Position numbers and translations under genes: made by a program | Shown: positions 7,821 through 14,343 of the stretch, piece after piece | Position numbering within the stretch: position 1 is the stretch's first letter | Layout: each line of letters begins with the position of its first letter | Assembly: GCA_036524675.1 (NCBI GenBank) | Contig: DATDBU010000147.1 | Span: forward strand, 1 to 25,552 | Reading direction: 5' to 3' | From: DATDAW01 sp036524675 | GTDB taxonomy: Bacteria > Verrucomicrobiota > Verrucomicrobiia > Chthoniobacterales > DASVRZ01 | Length of the DNA stretch: 25,552 nt | Notes under the pieces: generated by a model | Databases searched by the model: none | What the model saw: the letters and a program-made list of their open reading frames with translations, nothing else | Told to the model about the DNA's origin: nothing

Positions 7821-10460
7821 ATGATGCACCGCGAGATGTCTAGTCGTCTTGTTGCCCTTGTTATTGCGTTCAGCCTTTTGGCCGCCGCGCACGCGGGCGA
7901 CACCGGCGAGGAACGTAAGAACGTGCTTATCCTTTGCGGCGAGCGGCCGGATTTGCCGGCGGTGCGGGCGGTGATGGAAACATTCCGGGAACGCTTCGGT
8001 GCGGCTACGGCGCCGCGTGTGGAATGGTTCTCCGAGTATTTTGATTTCGCCCGGTTCCCGGCGGAGCAGCACGAGGCGAATCTTGTGCGCTATTTGAGCG
8101 AGCGTTACGCGGGGCGGCACATTGACCTGGTGCTGCCCCTTACGGGTTTCGCGCTCGATTTCGCGCTTCGGCATCGCGACCAATTGTTTCCGGGCGTGCC
8201 CATGGTGTTTATTGTCCTCGATCCGCGCGAAGTGAAGCCGGAGCGGTTGCCGGCGGATGTGACCGGCGTGACGGCGCATCTGGATTTCCAACGCACGGTG
8301 GATCTCGCGCTCCAGCTCCAGCCGCAGGCGCGCGAGATTGTGGCGGTGAGCGGTGCTTCGGCACTTGACGCAAGCCTGCTTGAACAAGGCGGGCGCGTGC
8401 TCGACGGCTACAAGGATCGCATCCCGTGGCGGGCAGTGGCCCAGCGCCCGCTGCGGGAGATGATCGAGGAAGTGCGACGGGTGCGCCCGGGCGACATCGT
8501 GCTGTTCATCTCGGCCATTCGCGACAGCGAGGGGCGTGCGCTGACGATTCCGGAGGTATCACGGGCGCTGGTGCGGGTATCGGCGGCACCGATCTACGGA
8601 TTGTCGGGCACGGTGCTCGATACGGGCGCCGTCGGTGGAGCGTTGATTGATTTTCCCGCGCTTGGGCGGCAGGCGGCCGAGCTGGCGCTCAAAGTCTTGC
8701 GTGGCGCGCAGGTGCCCTACGGCACACCCGAGACGGACACGCGCAATCCGCTGATCGTGGACTGGCGCGCGCTGAAGAAATGGCAGCTGCCGGAGTCGCG
8801 CTTGCCAGCGGAGGCGATCGTGCGCTTCAAGCCGCCGTCACTCTGGAAACAGCACCCTGGGATAATCATCGGCGTCGTCGCGGTGATGGCGATGCAGTCG
8901 GCGCTCATCGCCCGGTTGCTAGTGAATCGCGCTAAGCGCCGTCGGGCGGTGCGCGCGCTCGCCGAGAGTGAGGAGCGCATGGCCCTCGCGGCGGATGCTG
9001 CGAATCTGGGCATGTGGGTGTGGGACGTCGCGGGCGAGGACGCGTGGATGACGGAGCAGGGGCGCGCGCTTTTTGGGTTTAAGCCGGACGCGCGCATTGA
9101 CTATTCGGCGATCTTCGATCGCGTGCATCCCGAGGATCGCGAGGCGCGCGAAGCCGCGATCAAACGGGCACTGGAGACTCAAGGCAAATACGAAATGGAG
9201 TACCGCGTACAACTGCCGGACGGTGCGGTTCGCTGGATCGCCGCGCGGGGCCGCTCCGTCGGCAAGGCCAATGGCCGCGGCCAGAAACTTCTCGGTGTCT
9301 CGATGGACGTCACTGCTCAAAAGCAGGCGCAGGAGGCGTTGCGGGAAAGCGAAGCGCGCTTTCGCACGGTGGCCAACACGGCGCCGGTGATGATCTGGAT
9401 GTCGGGGACGGACAAACGCTGCACTTTTTTCAATAAAGGCTGGCTCGACTTCACCGGCCGCGCGATGGAGCAGGAGCTGGGACACGGTTGGGCGGAGGGC
9501 GTGCATCGCGACGACTTCGACCGCTGTCTGGAGATCTATGCGCGCGCCTTTGAGGCGCGGAAGACCTTCGAGATGGAATACCGCTTGCGCCGAGCCGATG
9601 GCGAATACCGCTGGGTTCTCGACAATGGCACGCCGCGTTTTTCGTCCGATGGCGTATTCCTCGGATATATCGGTTCTTGCGTTGACATCACCGAGCGCAA
9701 GCAAGCGGAACTTGAGGTCGCGCGGCAGCGCAGTGAGCTCAGTCACCTTGCCCGCGTCGCACTCGTGGGTGAAATGGCCACGTCGCTCGCGCACGAGCTG
9801 AACCAGCCGCTTACCGCCATTGTCGCCAACGCGAGCGCGGCTCACCGCTTCCTCGCGCGCGGCAACATGAGCCCCGACGAATTTCGCGAGCTGCTCGTCG
9901 ACATCGTGGCAGACGGTTGCCGCGCGGGCGAAGTCATTCGCGGCATCAAGGGAATGGTCCGCAAAGTTGAAAGCGAACGTCGCGCGCTCAACGTGAACGA
10001 AGTCGTCGCGGACGTGCTTCGGCTGGTGCGTGCCGATGCACTTGCCCACGGCTGCACGTTGACGACCAAGCTCGAGCCCACGCTGTCGCCGGTTCTCGGC
10101 GATGCTGTACAACTCCAGCAGGTGTTGTTGAACCTGATCATCAATGCCTTTGACGCCATGCGCAAAACCCCGAACGCCCCATGTCGCGTCGAGATTCAAT
10201 CCCGCATGATCGATACCCACGCGATCGAAGTAGCGGTCCGCGACTTCGGTCCAGGACTGCCCGCGGATTCACCCAGCCGCGTCTTCGAGCGATTTTATTC
10301 CACGAAAGGTGACGGCATGGGAATGGGCCTCGCCATCGCGCGCTCGATCATCGAAGCGCACGCGGGAACTCTCGACGCGGAAAACGCGGAAGGCGGCGGT
10401 GCGCGGTTTTGGTTTCGTGTCCCGGCATACGTCACGACCCCAGCGGAGGTGCCCGTATGA
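7821..10460 (+). CDS. Membrane sensor histidine kinase: periplasmic-binding-like sensor, TM, PAS-PAS, HisKA, HATPase
   Basis: The 879-residue product has a signal/anchor (about 1-26), then an extracytoplasmic domain to about residue 335 that resembles ABC-type substrate-binding proteins (KNVLILCGERPDLPAV, IDLVLPLTGFALDFAL, VPMVFIVLD, APIYGLSGTVLDTGAVGG). One transmembrane helix lies near 348-369. Two PAS/PAC units follow (about 383-500 and 510-635; ERKQAELE joins them to the kinase). The phospho-acceptor is His658 in LAHELNQPLTAI, and the ATPase has N-box NLIINAFDAM (from about 771), DFGPGLP and GMGMGLAI. GGAG at 7810-7813 is a good Shine-Dalgarno for ATG 7821. The gene overlaps the response regulator as ATGA. 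It probably senses a small extracytoplasmic ligand; the ligand is unknown. Confidence 0.9.
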   Translation: MMHREMSSRLVALVIAFSLLAAAHAGDTGEERKNVLILCGERPDLPAVRAVMETFRERFGAATAPRVEWFSEYFDFARFPAEQHEANLVRYLSERYAGRHIDLVLPLTGFALDFALRHRDQLFPGVPMVFIVLDPREVKPERLPADVTGVTAHLDFQRTVDLALQLQPQAREIVAVSGASALDASLLEQGGRVLDGYKDRIPWRAVAQRPLREMIEEVRRVRPGDIVLFISAIRDSEGRALTIPEVSRALVRVSAAPIYGLSGTVLDTGAVGGALIDFPALGRQAAELALKVLRGAQVPYGTPETDTRNPLIVDWRALKKWQLPESRLPAEAIVRFKPPSLWKQHPGIIIGVVAVMAMQSALIARLLVNRAKRRRAVRALAESEERMALAADAANLGMWVWDVAGEDAWMTEQGRALFGFKPDARIDYSAIFDRVHPEDREAREAAIKRALETQGKYEMEYRVQLPDGAVRWIAARGRSVGKANGRGQKLLGVSMDVTAQKQAQEALRESEARFRTVANTAPVMIWMSGTDKRCTFFNKGWLDFTGRAMEQELGHGWAEGVHRDDFDRCLEIYARAFEARKTFEMEYRLRRADGEYRWVLDNGTPRFSSDGVFLGYIGSCVDITERKQAELEVARQRSELSHLARVALVGEMATSLAHELNQPLTAIVANASAAHRFLARGNMSPDEFRELLVDIVADGCRAGEVIRGIKGMVRKVESERRALNVNEVVADVLRLVRADALAHGCTLTTKLEPTLSPVLGDAVQLQQVLLNLIINAFDAMRKTPNAPCRVEIQSRMIDTHAIEVAVRDFGPGLPADSPSRVFERFYSTKGDGMGMGLAIARSIIEAHAGTLDAENAEGGGARFWFRVPAYVTTPAEVPV

Positions 10461-11077
10461 GCACCTCCGACGCGCTCGTCTTCGTGGTGGATGACGATGC
10501 TTCGATCCGGAGAAGTCTCGTGCGATTTTTCCGCTCGGCCGGTTTGATGGCGGAAGCGTTCGAGTCGGCGCGTGCTTATCTCGATCGCCCACCTCCGGCC
10601 GGGCCATCGTGCCTCGTTCTCGATGTGCAGATGCCGGAGCTCAACGGGCTTGATCTCCAGCGCGCACTGATCGAAAGCGAGCGCGAAGAGCAGATCATCT
10701 TCCTCACCGGGAAGGGCGACATCCCGATGTGCGCGCGGGCGATGAAAGCCGGCGCAGTCGATTTCCTACCGAAGCCATTCAAGGATGACGAACTGCTCTC
10801 CGCGGTGGAGCGAGCGCTTGTCCGATCGAGAGAGCAGCGGTTGCGACGAACCGAACAATCCGAAGCCCGCACGCGGATCGCGACGCTGAGTCCGCGCGAG
10901 TATCAGGTCTTTGAGGGAGTGATCGCCGGCAAGCTCAACAAACAGATCGCCGCGGACCTGGGGACAGCGCTCAAAACGGTGAAAGTGCAGCGCGGACGAG
11001 TGATGGAAAAAATGGGCGTGGTATCGGTCGCGGAACTCGTGCGCCAGGCGCAGCAAGCGGGAGTAGCGCCGTCGTAG
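10457..11077 (+). CDS. FixJ/NarL-type response regulator with LuxR DNA-binding domain
   Basis: The 206-residue product has a receiver domain (VFVVDDDASIRR with the acidic pocket; phospho-acceptor Asp56 in LDVQMPELNG; FLTGKGDIP switch; Lys in LPKPFKD). A linker near 125-140 leads to a LuxR-type helix-turn-helix (LSPREYQVFEGVIAGKLNKQIAADLGTALKTVKVQRGRVMEKM). ATG 10457 is embedded in the ATGA overlap with the kinase stop, which decides the start and indicates a cognate pair. The architecture is that of FixJ-like transcription activators. The repeated palindrome GGACCAAGGTCC, found upstream of two nearby genes, is a plausible binding site for it (inference). Confidence 0.92.
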   Translation: MSTSDALVFVVDDDASIRRSLVRFFRSAGLMAEAFESARAYLDRPPPAGPSCLVLDVQMPELNGLDLQRALIESEREEQIIFLTGKGDIPMCARAMKAGAVDFLPKPFKDDELLSAVERALVRSREQRLRRTEQSEARTRIATLSPREYQVFEGVIAGKLNKQIAADLGTALKTVKVQRGRVMEKMGVVSVAELVRQAQQAGVAPS

Positions 11078-11303
11078 AACCAATGCCGTTAGTTCTACTT
11101 TTTGGTAGACCGTAGCTCTTCGTCCTCGTCCTTCGTTCTCGTGCTCGTCCTCGAAGAGCTGGCTATTGAGAACGAGAAAGCGCACGAGCACGAGGAGGAG
11201 AAAATCATCGTCAAATCGGTTTCGAGAAGCATTTACGAAAACGGAATTCCCGGTATTGGTCCTAGTACTCTGTCACTTCTGGAATGGCGGGTATGCTGTC
11301 CTT
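11078..11303. other. Non-coding stretch with CTC/GTC-rich then GAG/GAC-rich low-complexity inverted repeats
   Basis: From about 11117 to 11153 the plus strand is pyrimidine-rich (CTTCGTCCTCGTCCTTCG style). From 11168 to 11200 it becomes purine-rich with the same words reversed (GAGAACGAGAAAGCGCACGA, then GCACGAGGAGGAG). CTCGTGCTCG (around 11138-11147) is complementary to CGAGCACGAG (11185-11194). Short ORFs here are made of the repeat words and are not supported as genes. Confidence 0.5.
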
Positions 11304-11540
11304 AATGGCGAAGCCATTGCAGCTACAGCAGCCGGGGGTTTGGTCCCGCGGAGCGGGAAGCCACACCCCCGGCTCGAAAGAGACGAATCGATCCCGAAAG
11401 GATCGCAACCAGCGGTTGTCTCACCAGGTGACCGGCAGCGATCCCTTGGGGATCGGGCCGATTTTCGCATTTTTATCCGGGGGTAATCGGCTCGTCCTCA
11501 CTCAACCCCCGGCTGCTGTGGCTGTAATGGCTTCGCCATT
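11304..11540. repeat. Composite hairpin element bounded by 37-bp near-perfect inverted repeats
   Basis: Left arm 11304-11340 begins AATGGCGAAGCCATT and ends CAGCAGCCGGGGGTT. Right arm 11504-11540 is its reverse complement with 2 mismatches in 37. The interior is itself made of hairpins: GCCGGGGGT (11331-11339) with ACCCCCGGC (11365-11373), enclosing CCCGC/GCGGG; GATCC/GGATC at about 11390-11404; and GATCCC/GGGATC at about 11440-11454. The arms also contain the self-complementary unit AATGGC-GAA-GCCATT. No transposase or convincing ORF lies inside the 237 nt. It may be a MITE or REP-like element or a structured RNA. Confidence 0.7.
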
Positions 11541-11552
11541 GATCGAGGCAGA

Positions 11553-11610
11553 AAGCCGTCATCTCAGGCATGACAATGCACTAGGACGGCTTAGGACCAA
11601 GGTCCGATAG
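11553..11610 (+). promoter_or_regulatory. Candidate operator/promoter region of the receiver gene (palindrome copy 1)
   Basis: GGACCAAGGTCC (11594-11605) is followed by GATAG. Directly upstream is an 8-bp inverted repeat, AAGCCGTC (11553-11560) and GACGGCTT (11585-11592). The same palindrome with following RATAG recurs at 12060-12076, ahead of the next gene. It starts 63 nt upstream of the receiver-gene GTG. It is a candidate site for the FixJ-type regulator; no binding is shown by sequence alone. Confidence 0.5.
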
Positions 11611-11656
11611 TTGCCGTGCCCGGTGCCCGTTACAGTTCGGTGACTTCGCCCGCGCC

Positions 11657-12034
11657 GTGCCCCCCGCTAGCAACATCATCTGTCTGCTCGACGACGAGCC
11701 TTCCGTGCTCAAAGCGCTCGGTCGGCTGCTGGCGTCCGAAGGTCTCCACGCGGAAAAATTTTCCGAACCCGCGCGGTTTCTCGACTATGCGCGGAATCAT
11801 CCGGTGAAGCTGGCGGTGATCGACATCCGAATGCCGGGAATGACCGGGCTCGAAGTCATGGCCAAGCTGCGCGTGGTCTCGCCGGACGCACGGGTCATCA
11901 TCATGACCGGCGAAAGCAATCCCGTCCATCAGAGCACTGCGATGGCGAGGGGAGCACGCGCGTTTTTTCTTAAGCCATTCGACGACGAAACCTTCCTGGC
12001 GGCGGTTCGCGACGCGCTTTCCAATCCCGGTTGA
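11657..12034 (+). CDS. Stand-alone receiver-domain (CheY/FixJ-N-like) response regulator
   Basis: The 125-residue product is a complete receiver domain without an output domain: LLDDEPSVLKALGRLL (acidic pair), phospho-acceptor Asp56 in VIDIRMPGMTG, IIMTGE switch Thr, and Lys in FLKPFDDE. The start is GTG 11657; no in-frame ATG or clear Shine-Dalgarno lies upstream. The sequence resembles the N-terminal half of FixJ-type regulators such as the neighbour at 10457, so it may be a phosphate sink or competitor for the same kinase, or a truncated paralogue. A copy of the GGACCAAGGTCC palindrome lies upstream, and another lies right after its stop codon. Confidence 0.85.
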   Translation: MPPASNIICLLDDEPSVLKALGRLLASEGLHAEKFSEPARFLDYARNHPVKLAVIDIRMPGMTGLEVMAKLRVVSPDARVIIMTGESNPVHQSTAMARGARAFFLKPFDDETFLAAVRDALSNPG

Positions 12035-12048
12035 GCGGCTCGGCGGAA

Positions 12049-12076
12049 ACCTTGGTATGGGACCAAGGTCCAATAG
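12049..12076 (+). promoter_or_regulatory. Candidate operator of the foldase-permease operon (palindrome copy 2)
   Basis: GGACCAAGGTCC (12060-12071) followed by AATAG matches copy 1 at 16 of 17 positions. In addition ACCTTGGT (12049-12056) and ACCAAGGT (12062-12069) form an overlapping 8-bp inverted repeat with a 5-nt spacer. The site lies 57 nt upstream of the ATG at 12133. A LuxR/FixJ-type dimer could bind it; this is inference from symmetry, recurrence and context. Confidence 0.5.
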
Positions 12077-12132
12077 CGGGCTCGGGGAAGGTCTGATGAA
12101 ATTCTGGGCGAAACTGGCCACGCCTTATTCTA

Positions 12133-13122
12133 ATGAGCGCCGTCGTTCAATCGTCTGCAAACCCTGCGCCAGAGCCAATGCCAAACCGCGTGCAACATCC
12201 GCCGGCTTGGCGTTGGATGCGCGAACCGCTGCTGCATTTTCTGCTGCTCGGCGCGCTGATCTTTGTAGTGAACGGATGGCGCGAGCGACGGCGTCCAGCA
12301 GAGTCCGGAATCGCGCGGATTGAAGTTACGGCTGAGACCCTCGCTTGGCTGAGCGAAGGGTTTTCGCGCCAGTGGCACCGGGCGCCGGATGTGGAGGAGT
12401 TGCGCGGACTAGTGAACGATCATGTCCGCGAGGAGGTGCTGTATCGCGAAGCGCTCGCGCTAGGTCTGGATCGCAATGACACGATCGTGCGCCGGCGTCT
12501 GGCGCAGAAGATGGAGTTCCTCACCGACGATATTACGGGGGCCGCAACGCCGGATGATGCAGCGTTGCAACGCTTCTTTGCGGAGAATGCGGCGCACTAC
12601 GCGAAGCCCGGACGGCTAAGTTTCCGGCACGTGTATTTCAACAAGGAAAAACGCGGTGCGGGCGTGGAGGCAGCGGCGCGGGAAGCGCTCGGGGCTCTGA
12701 AAAAGGGCGCGAGCGACGAAGCTCTCGGCGATCCGTTTTTGCACGGATTTGAATTTGCCGAACGGGAGTCCCCGGAAATCGCGGCGCTTTTCGGCAGCGA
12801 GTTTGCGGCGCAGATCGTCGTTGTAGCCGGGGACAGTAACCCCGGGGACAACGACGGCCACGGCCCGTCATCGGCCCATTGGCTCGGTCCGATTGCCTCG
12901 AGCTACGGGCTGCACCTTGTGCGCGTCGACGCGCGGGAGCAGCCTCGGCCGGTCACCCTGGATGAAGTGCGTGCGACCGTGGCCCGGGATTTCAGCGAAG
13001 AACGGCGACGCACGGCCAACCGCGAGGTCTTCGAGCGGCTTCGCGCGCGATATGAGATTGCCGTGGACGAAGCAGCGATCACCAAGGCCGCGGCACCGAG
13101 CAACAAGACTGCGCAACGATGA
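12133..13122 (+). CDS. Membrane-anchored PpiC/SurA-type peptidyl-prolyl isomerase-like protein
   Basis: The 329-residue product has a short cytoplasmic N-terminus, one hydrophobic anchor (LLHFLLLGALIFVVNGW, about residues 34-50) and a periplasmic part. EELRGLVNDHVREEVLYREALALGLDRNDTIVRRRLAQKMEFL is the SurA-N-like helical motif, and RLSFRHVYFNKEKRG near 160-174 starts a parvulin-like domain that ends GPIASSYGLHLVRVD. The parvulin part is short and divergent, so it may act as a chaperone rather than an efficient isomerase. It overlaps the HupE/UreJ gene as ATGA, suggesting that it assists folding of that permease or of the exported enzymes downstream. A start at ATG 12178 is possible. Confidence 0.75.
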   Translation: MSAVVQSSANPAPEPMPNRVQHPPAWRWMREPLLHFLLLGALIFVVNGWRERRRPAESGIARIEVTAETLAWLSEGFSRQWHRAPDVEELRGLVNDHVREEVLYREALALGLDRNDTIVRRRLAQKMEFLTDDITGAATPDDAALQRFFAENAAHYAKPGRLSFRHVYFNKEKRGAGVEAAAREALGALKKGASDEALGDPFLHGFEFAERESPEIAALFGSEFAAQIVVVAGDSNPGDNDGHGPSSAHWLGPIASSYGLHLVRVDAREQPRPVTLDEVRATVARDFSEERRRTANREVFERLRARYEIAVDEAAITKAAAPSNKTAQR

Positions 13123-14261
13123 AACGCGCGCTCCCCATCGTACTGCTGCTGCTGCTCGTCGTGCTGAACGCCACGGCGCACGAGGTGCGGCCTGCGTTTC
13201 TCGAACTAACGGAGCGCGCACCCGGCGAATTCGATGTGCTTTGGAAAGTCCCGGCGCGCGGCGGGCTGCCCCTGGCCGGCGAGGAACTGCCGCACGCGCA
13301 GCCGGCTCTTTTGTCCAGCGATGCAGCCGCACCGCGGACGATGCCATGCGGCTGTCCGGTGCCGACGGCGGCGCAGCTCTCGCGCGGGGTGTTGCCGATT
13401 CATCCGTCGTTGCCAAAGAACGCGAAGATCATGCTGCCGCCGCGAACCGAGCGGTTGGAGGGCGCGGAAATCAAGCGGTGGACGATCGCGACGGGACCGC
13501 GCGGACTCGATGGCTGGGAGGTCGCCGTGCACGGCTTGCAGGCGACGATGGTGGATGTGCTGGTGCGGGTCGCCTTCGCGGATGGGCACGTGGTCACGCG
13601 GTTGTTGCGGCCGGACGCGCCGACTTTCGTTCTTCAAAATGCGGACACTGGGCCGGCGGCGAGCGGCTATTTCATGCTCGGCGTCAAACACATCCTGTTC
13701 GGCGTTGATCACCTGCTGTTTGTGCTCGCGCTGGTGCTCATCGTGCGCGGCGTCAAGCTGCTGGTGAAAACAATCACGGCATTCACCATCGCGCACAGCA
13801 TCACGCTCGCGCTAGCCACGCTCGGCGCCGTGCATGTGCCGCCGGCGCCTGTCGAGGCGGTGATCGCCCTGAGTATCGTTTTCGTCGCCACGGAAATCGC
13901 AAAGCGCGATGGGGTCGCGGTTTACTGCCGCCGAGGGCGCTCGCAAAACGTCCCTCCCAGCTTCACCGAGCGCGCGCCGTGGCTGGTGGCGGGATCATTT
14001 GGGCTATTGCATGGGTTCGGCTTCGCGGGCGCGTTGAGCGAGGTAGGGTTGCCCGCGAACGACATCCCGCTCGCACTGCTGTGGTTCAATGTCGGCGTCG
14101 AAGCCGGCCAACTCGCCTTCGTCGCCGTGGTGCTCGGCGTCATCGGGCTCATTCGCCGCGTGAAATTCACTTTCCCACAATGGACGCGGCTGGCGCCGCC
14201 CTACGCCATCGGCTCGATCGCCATGTTTTGGGTCATCGAACGCACGACCGCCATCTGGTGA
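13119..14261 (+). CDS. HupE/UreJ family membrane protein (putative metal permease)
   Basis: The 380-residue product has a signal peptide (MKRALPIVLLLLLVVLNATAHE), an extracytoplasmic domain of roughly 180 residues, then about six transmembrane helices with HupE/UreJ signatures: GVKHILFGVDHLLFVLALVL, TAFTIAHSITLALATLG, FGLLHGFGFAGAL and LLWFNVGVEAGQLAFV. The intramembrane His and Asp residues are typical of nickel/cobalt permeases of this family. Substrate is not known; no hydrogenase or urease lies nearby, so a different metal or another role is possible. The start is fixed by the ATGA overlap with the foldase gene. It precedes a predicted metal-dependent hydrolase, so metal supply is a reasonable guess. 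Confidence 0.85.
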   Translation: MKRALPIVLLLLLVVLNATAHEVRPAFLELTERAPGEFDVLWKVPARGGLPLAGEELPHAQPALLSSDAAAPRTMPCGCPVPTAAQLSRGVLPIHPSLPKNAKIMLPPRTERLEGAEIKRWTIATGPRGLDGWEVAVHGLQATMVDVLVRVAFADGHVVTRLLRPDAPTFVLQNADTGPAASGYFMLGVKHILFGVDHLLFVLALVLIVRGVKLLVKTITAFTIAHSITLALATLGAVHVPPAPVEAVIALSIVFVATEIAKRDGVAVYCRRGRSQNVPPSFTERAPWLVAGSFGLLHGFGFAGALSEVGLPANDIPLALLWFNVGVEAGQLAFVAVVLGVIGLIRRVKFTFPQWTRLAPPYAIGSIAMFWVIERTTAIW

Positions 14262-14296
14262 AGACCACTCTTTATGAAAACAAACACGAAGGATTT

Positions 14297-14336
14297 GAAC
14301 AGGAGGACACTCCGTTTCCTCCCTTAACTCCTGTTC
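14297..14336 (+). promoter_or_regulatory. Competing hairpins in the leader of the DUF3604 gene
   Basis: GAACAGGAG (14297-14305) pairs perfectly with CTCCTGTTC (14328-14336), whose 3' end is 7 nt before the ATG. GGAGGA (14302-14307) can pair instead with TCCTCC (14317-14322). The two folds are mutually exclusive and both include the only strong purine-rich Shine-Dalgarno-like stretch (AGGAGGA). It may be a translational control element or weak terminator. Confidence 0.4.
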
Positions 14337-14343
14337 CAACATC

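Noticed and set aside
11166..11610. Short plus-strand frames through the intergenic repeat region
   Set aside because: They consist of low-complexity and inverted-repeat sequence, lack a plausible ribosome-binding site and show no protein-like pattern.
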